Source: Bacteroidales bacterium UBA1064 (GTDB lineage Bacteria > Bacteroidota > Bacteroidia > Bacteroidales > Tenuifilaceae). Taken from it: a stretch of DNA of 7,059 nt. Positions within the stretch are counted from its first letter, which is position 1. Every line of letters begins with the position of its first letter. The position numbers were made by a program, and so were the translations under genes. Of this stretch, positions 5,733-7,059 are shown piece after piece. The notes beneath the pieces were generated by a model. The model was given only the letters and a program-made list of their open reading frames with translations, was not told the origin of the DNA and did no database searches. Location of the stretch: the NCBI GenBank assembly GCA_002316235.1, contig DCDD01000086.1, positions 1 through 7,059 of the forward strand. Direction: 5' to 3'.

Positions 5733-7059
5733 TTAATGAACATGGCCCGCGTGGGCATCAAGTTTTCCTGATACCTGTGCCAGCTTTACCAAAACCGCCC
5801 CGCGGGTTACAACACGTTCAGTGGAAAGAAGGCCAGACCTAATTTCTACCCTAAGCCCATCGCTTACCCCAAGTTGAACCTGCCGTTTTTCAAACGTTTC
5901 GGGGTTTAGCTGAACCAAAACATAGTAGTTGCCCTGTTCTTCGAGAATGGCCAATGTGGGTACAGTCAGCAGCATACTATCCGACTTGGCAATCAGGTTT
6001 AGCTCAACAAAGCTTCCCACAACAAGCCCGTCGGTAGCATCTACCTGAATAATCACCGGAATCAGGTAGCCATTACCAGCCAAGGCCGAATTCCCTACCG
6101 ACATGATCCTGCCGTTGAACTTATCTATTCCAACATAGCTGCCATTGGCCTGTTTTACCGTAGCGGTTTTTAAACCCTCCAAACTTTTGAAATATTTTTG
6201 CTGAACTCCGGCATTGAGCACATAAAATCTGCTGCCAAAAACTGTTAAAACGGGTTGACCAGCCTCAACATACTCTCCATTTTGAACGGAAATGTCCTGC
6301 ACATACCCATCAATAGGCGAAGAAACGTTTTGTCCCGATGCACTAAAGTTCTCCTTTAGGTTGGTGTATGTTGAACTTGCGTTTTGATACTCGTTTAGTG
6401 CAATGCCCAGCTCTTTTTCAGAAGCCACCTTACTTTTAGAAAGCTCGAGAATTCGTTCGTAGTTAGACTTAGCCCTCTCGAAGTTGCTTTTTGCCTCGGC
6501 ATACCTAACGCTCAAATCCTCATTGGCCAAACCACTACTTACAATTTCCAGTAACTTATCACCCCGCTCGACATGCTGCCCTAGCACCAGAGGTTTACTG
6601 CTATAGAAAGATACAATACCACCAGTTTTTGCGGAAATAACCATTTCGTCGGTTGGTGCAGGTTCAACCCTTGCGGTAGTTTTAATTACCTCGCCTATGG
6701 CTTCCATGCATGGCCATTCGGTTGAAAAGTCAACCTGCCACGATTGTTCCTTAGTAAATCTAATCGCATCGACAGGTATATGTTCAGCATGAAACGCTTC
6801 CGCCTCATGTTCGTTAGCGAACACCCTAACCAGGCCTGCGTCAAAGAGCTCGCTTTTGCCATCCCTTTCAACAATCCACACCAGCTGTCCCTGTCCGGAC
6901 AGATCGGGTGTAACCGTAAAATGGTAAATACCATTTTTTTCAGGAATGGCAATTGTTTGGGAGTACTCTTTACCATTCACCGTCAGCTTTATGGTAATAG
7001 CCGCACTTGTAAGAGGTTTAAAATCGGCAAGATTAGTAAAATGGGACAACACTGTAGTA
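5733..7059 (-). CDS. RND efflux periplasmic adaptor subunit (membrane fusion protein, CusB/CzcB-like), 5' partial
   Basis: This adaptor links the RND permease to the outer-membrane channel. The frame stays open to the window edge and its start lies outside. The GTG at 7052 is probably an internal Val, because the sequence around it (LSHFTNLADFKPLT) is normally interior to an N-terminal β-rich domain in metal-pump adaptors. Numbering from that GTG: an N-terminal accessory domain (1-90), the family segment AIRFTKEQSWQVDFSTE (96-112), the first lipoyl half (about 131-170, AKTGGIVSFY and GQHVERGDKLLEI), an α-hairpin (about 176-235), the second lipoyl half (244-270, SSPIDGYVQDI and NGEYVEAGQPVL), a β-barrel (about 275-355) and a membrane-proximal domain (about 360-425). 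It ends in the short His-rich tail DAHAGHVH, which could bind metal. A signal peptide or lipobox, if present, lies beyond the window. It is upstream of the permease with 11 bases between them. Confidence 0.92.
   Translation of the reverse strand, partial: TTVLSHFTNLADFKPLTSAAITIKLTVNGKEYSQTIAIPEKNGIYHFTVTPDLSGQGQLVWIVERDGKSELFDAGLVRVFANEHEAEAFHAEHIPVDAIRFTKEQSWQVDFSTEWPCMEAIGEVIKTTARVEPAPTDEMVISAKTGGIVSFYSSKPLVLGQHVERGDKLLEIVSSGLANEDLSVRYAEAKSNFERAKSNYERILELSKSKVASEKELGIALNEYQNASSTYTNLKENFSASGQNVSSPIDGYVQDISVQNGEYVEAGQPVLTVFGSRFYVLNAGVQQKYFKSLEGLKTATVKQANGSYVGIDKFNGRIMSVGNSALAGNGYLIPVIIQVDATDGLVVGSFVELNLIAKSDSMLLTVPTLAILEEQGNYYVLVQLNPETFEKRQVQLGVSDGLRVEIRSGLLSTERVVTRGAVLVKLAQVSGKLDAHAGHVH

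Noticed and set aside
5733..7052. Treating the GTG at 7052 as the adaptor start codon.
   Set aside because: No signal peptide or lipobox follows, the frame is open to the window edge, and the residues after it match an interior part of the family's N-terminal domain.
1445..7059. Assigning the operon as cusCBA (copper/silver) or czcCBA (zinc/cobalt/cadmium).
   Set aside because: The permease lacks key residues of both types and no metal-responsive regulator is in the window, so only family-level naming is supported.

Overview
The window looks like a chromosomal segment from a member of the Bacteroidota, plausibly Bacteroidales. The evidence is a surface protein ending in a type IX secretion (T9SS, Por) sorting tail, Fn3-like and jelly-roll modules typical of that phylum, moderate GC content, and start codons without clear Shine-Dalgarno sequences. 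No marker here allows a genus call.

Layout. The plus strand from base 1 to 1140 is the 3' part of a large modular secreted protein gene: the end of one jelly-roll module, an Fn3-like module, a second jelly-roll module and a T9SS type A tail. A very strong intrinsic terminator hairpin (1169-1199) follows. It has U-tracts in both directions and sits in a 304-base convergent intergenic region with no convincing gene. From 1445 to the window end, the minus strand carries a compact three-gene operon. In transcription order these are a periplasmic adaptor (5' end outside the window), a CzcA/CusA-family RND permease and a TolC-family outer-membrane channel. The spacing is 11 bases between the first two and a 4-base ATGA overlap between the last two.

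Function. The three operon products should form one tripartite efflux complex spanning both membranes: the proton-driven RND pump, the adaptor that links it, and the outer-membrane exit duct. The permease is most like the heavy-metal (HME) branch of RND pumps. Its signature residues match neither the classical CzcA (Zn/Co/Cd) nor the CusA (Cu/Ag) pattern, so the transported ion cannot be assigned from sequence and no gene symbols are given. The T9SS protein gene is convergent and shows no functional link to the efflux operon.

Novelty. I see no evidence of a new system. There are no mobile elements, CRISPR arrays, RNA genes or broken genes. The points worth a second look are the long-period internal duplication in the surface protein, the bidirectional terminator, and the non-canonical metal and proton residues of the RND pump and its adaptor.
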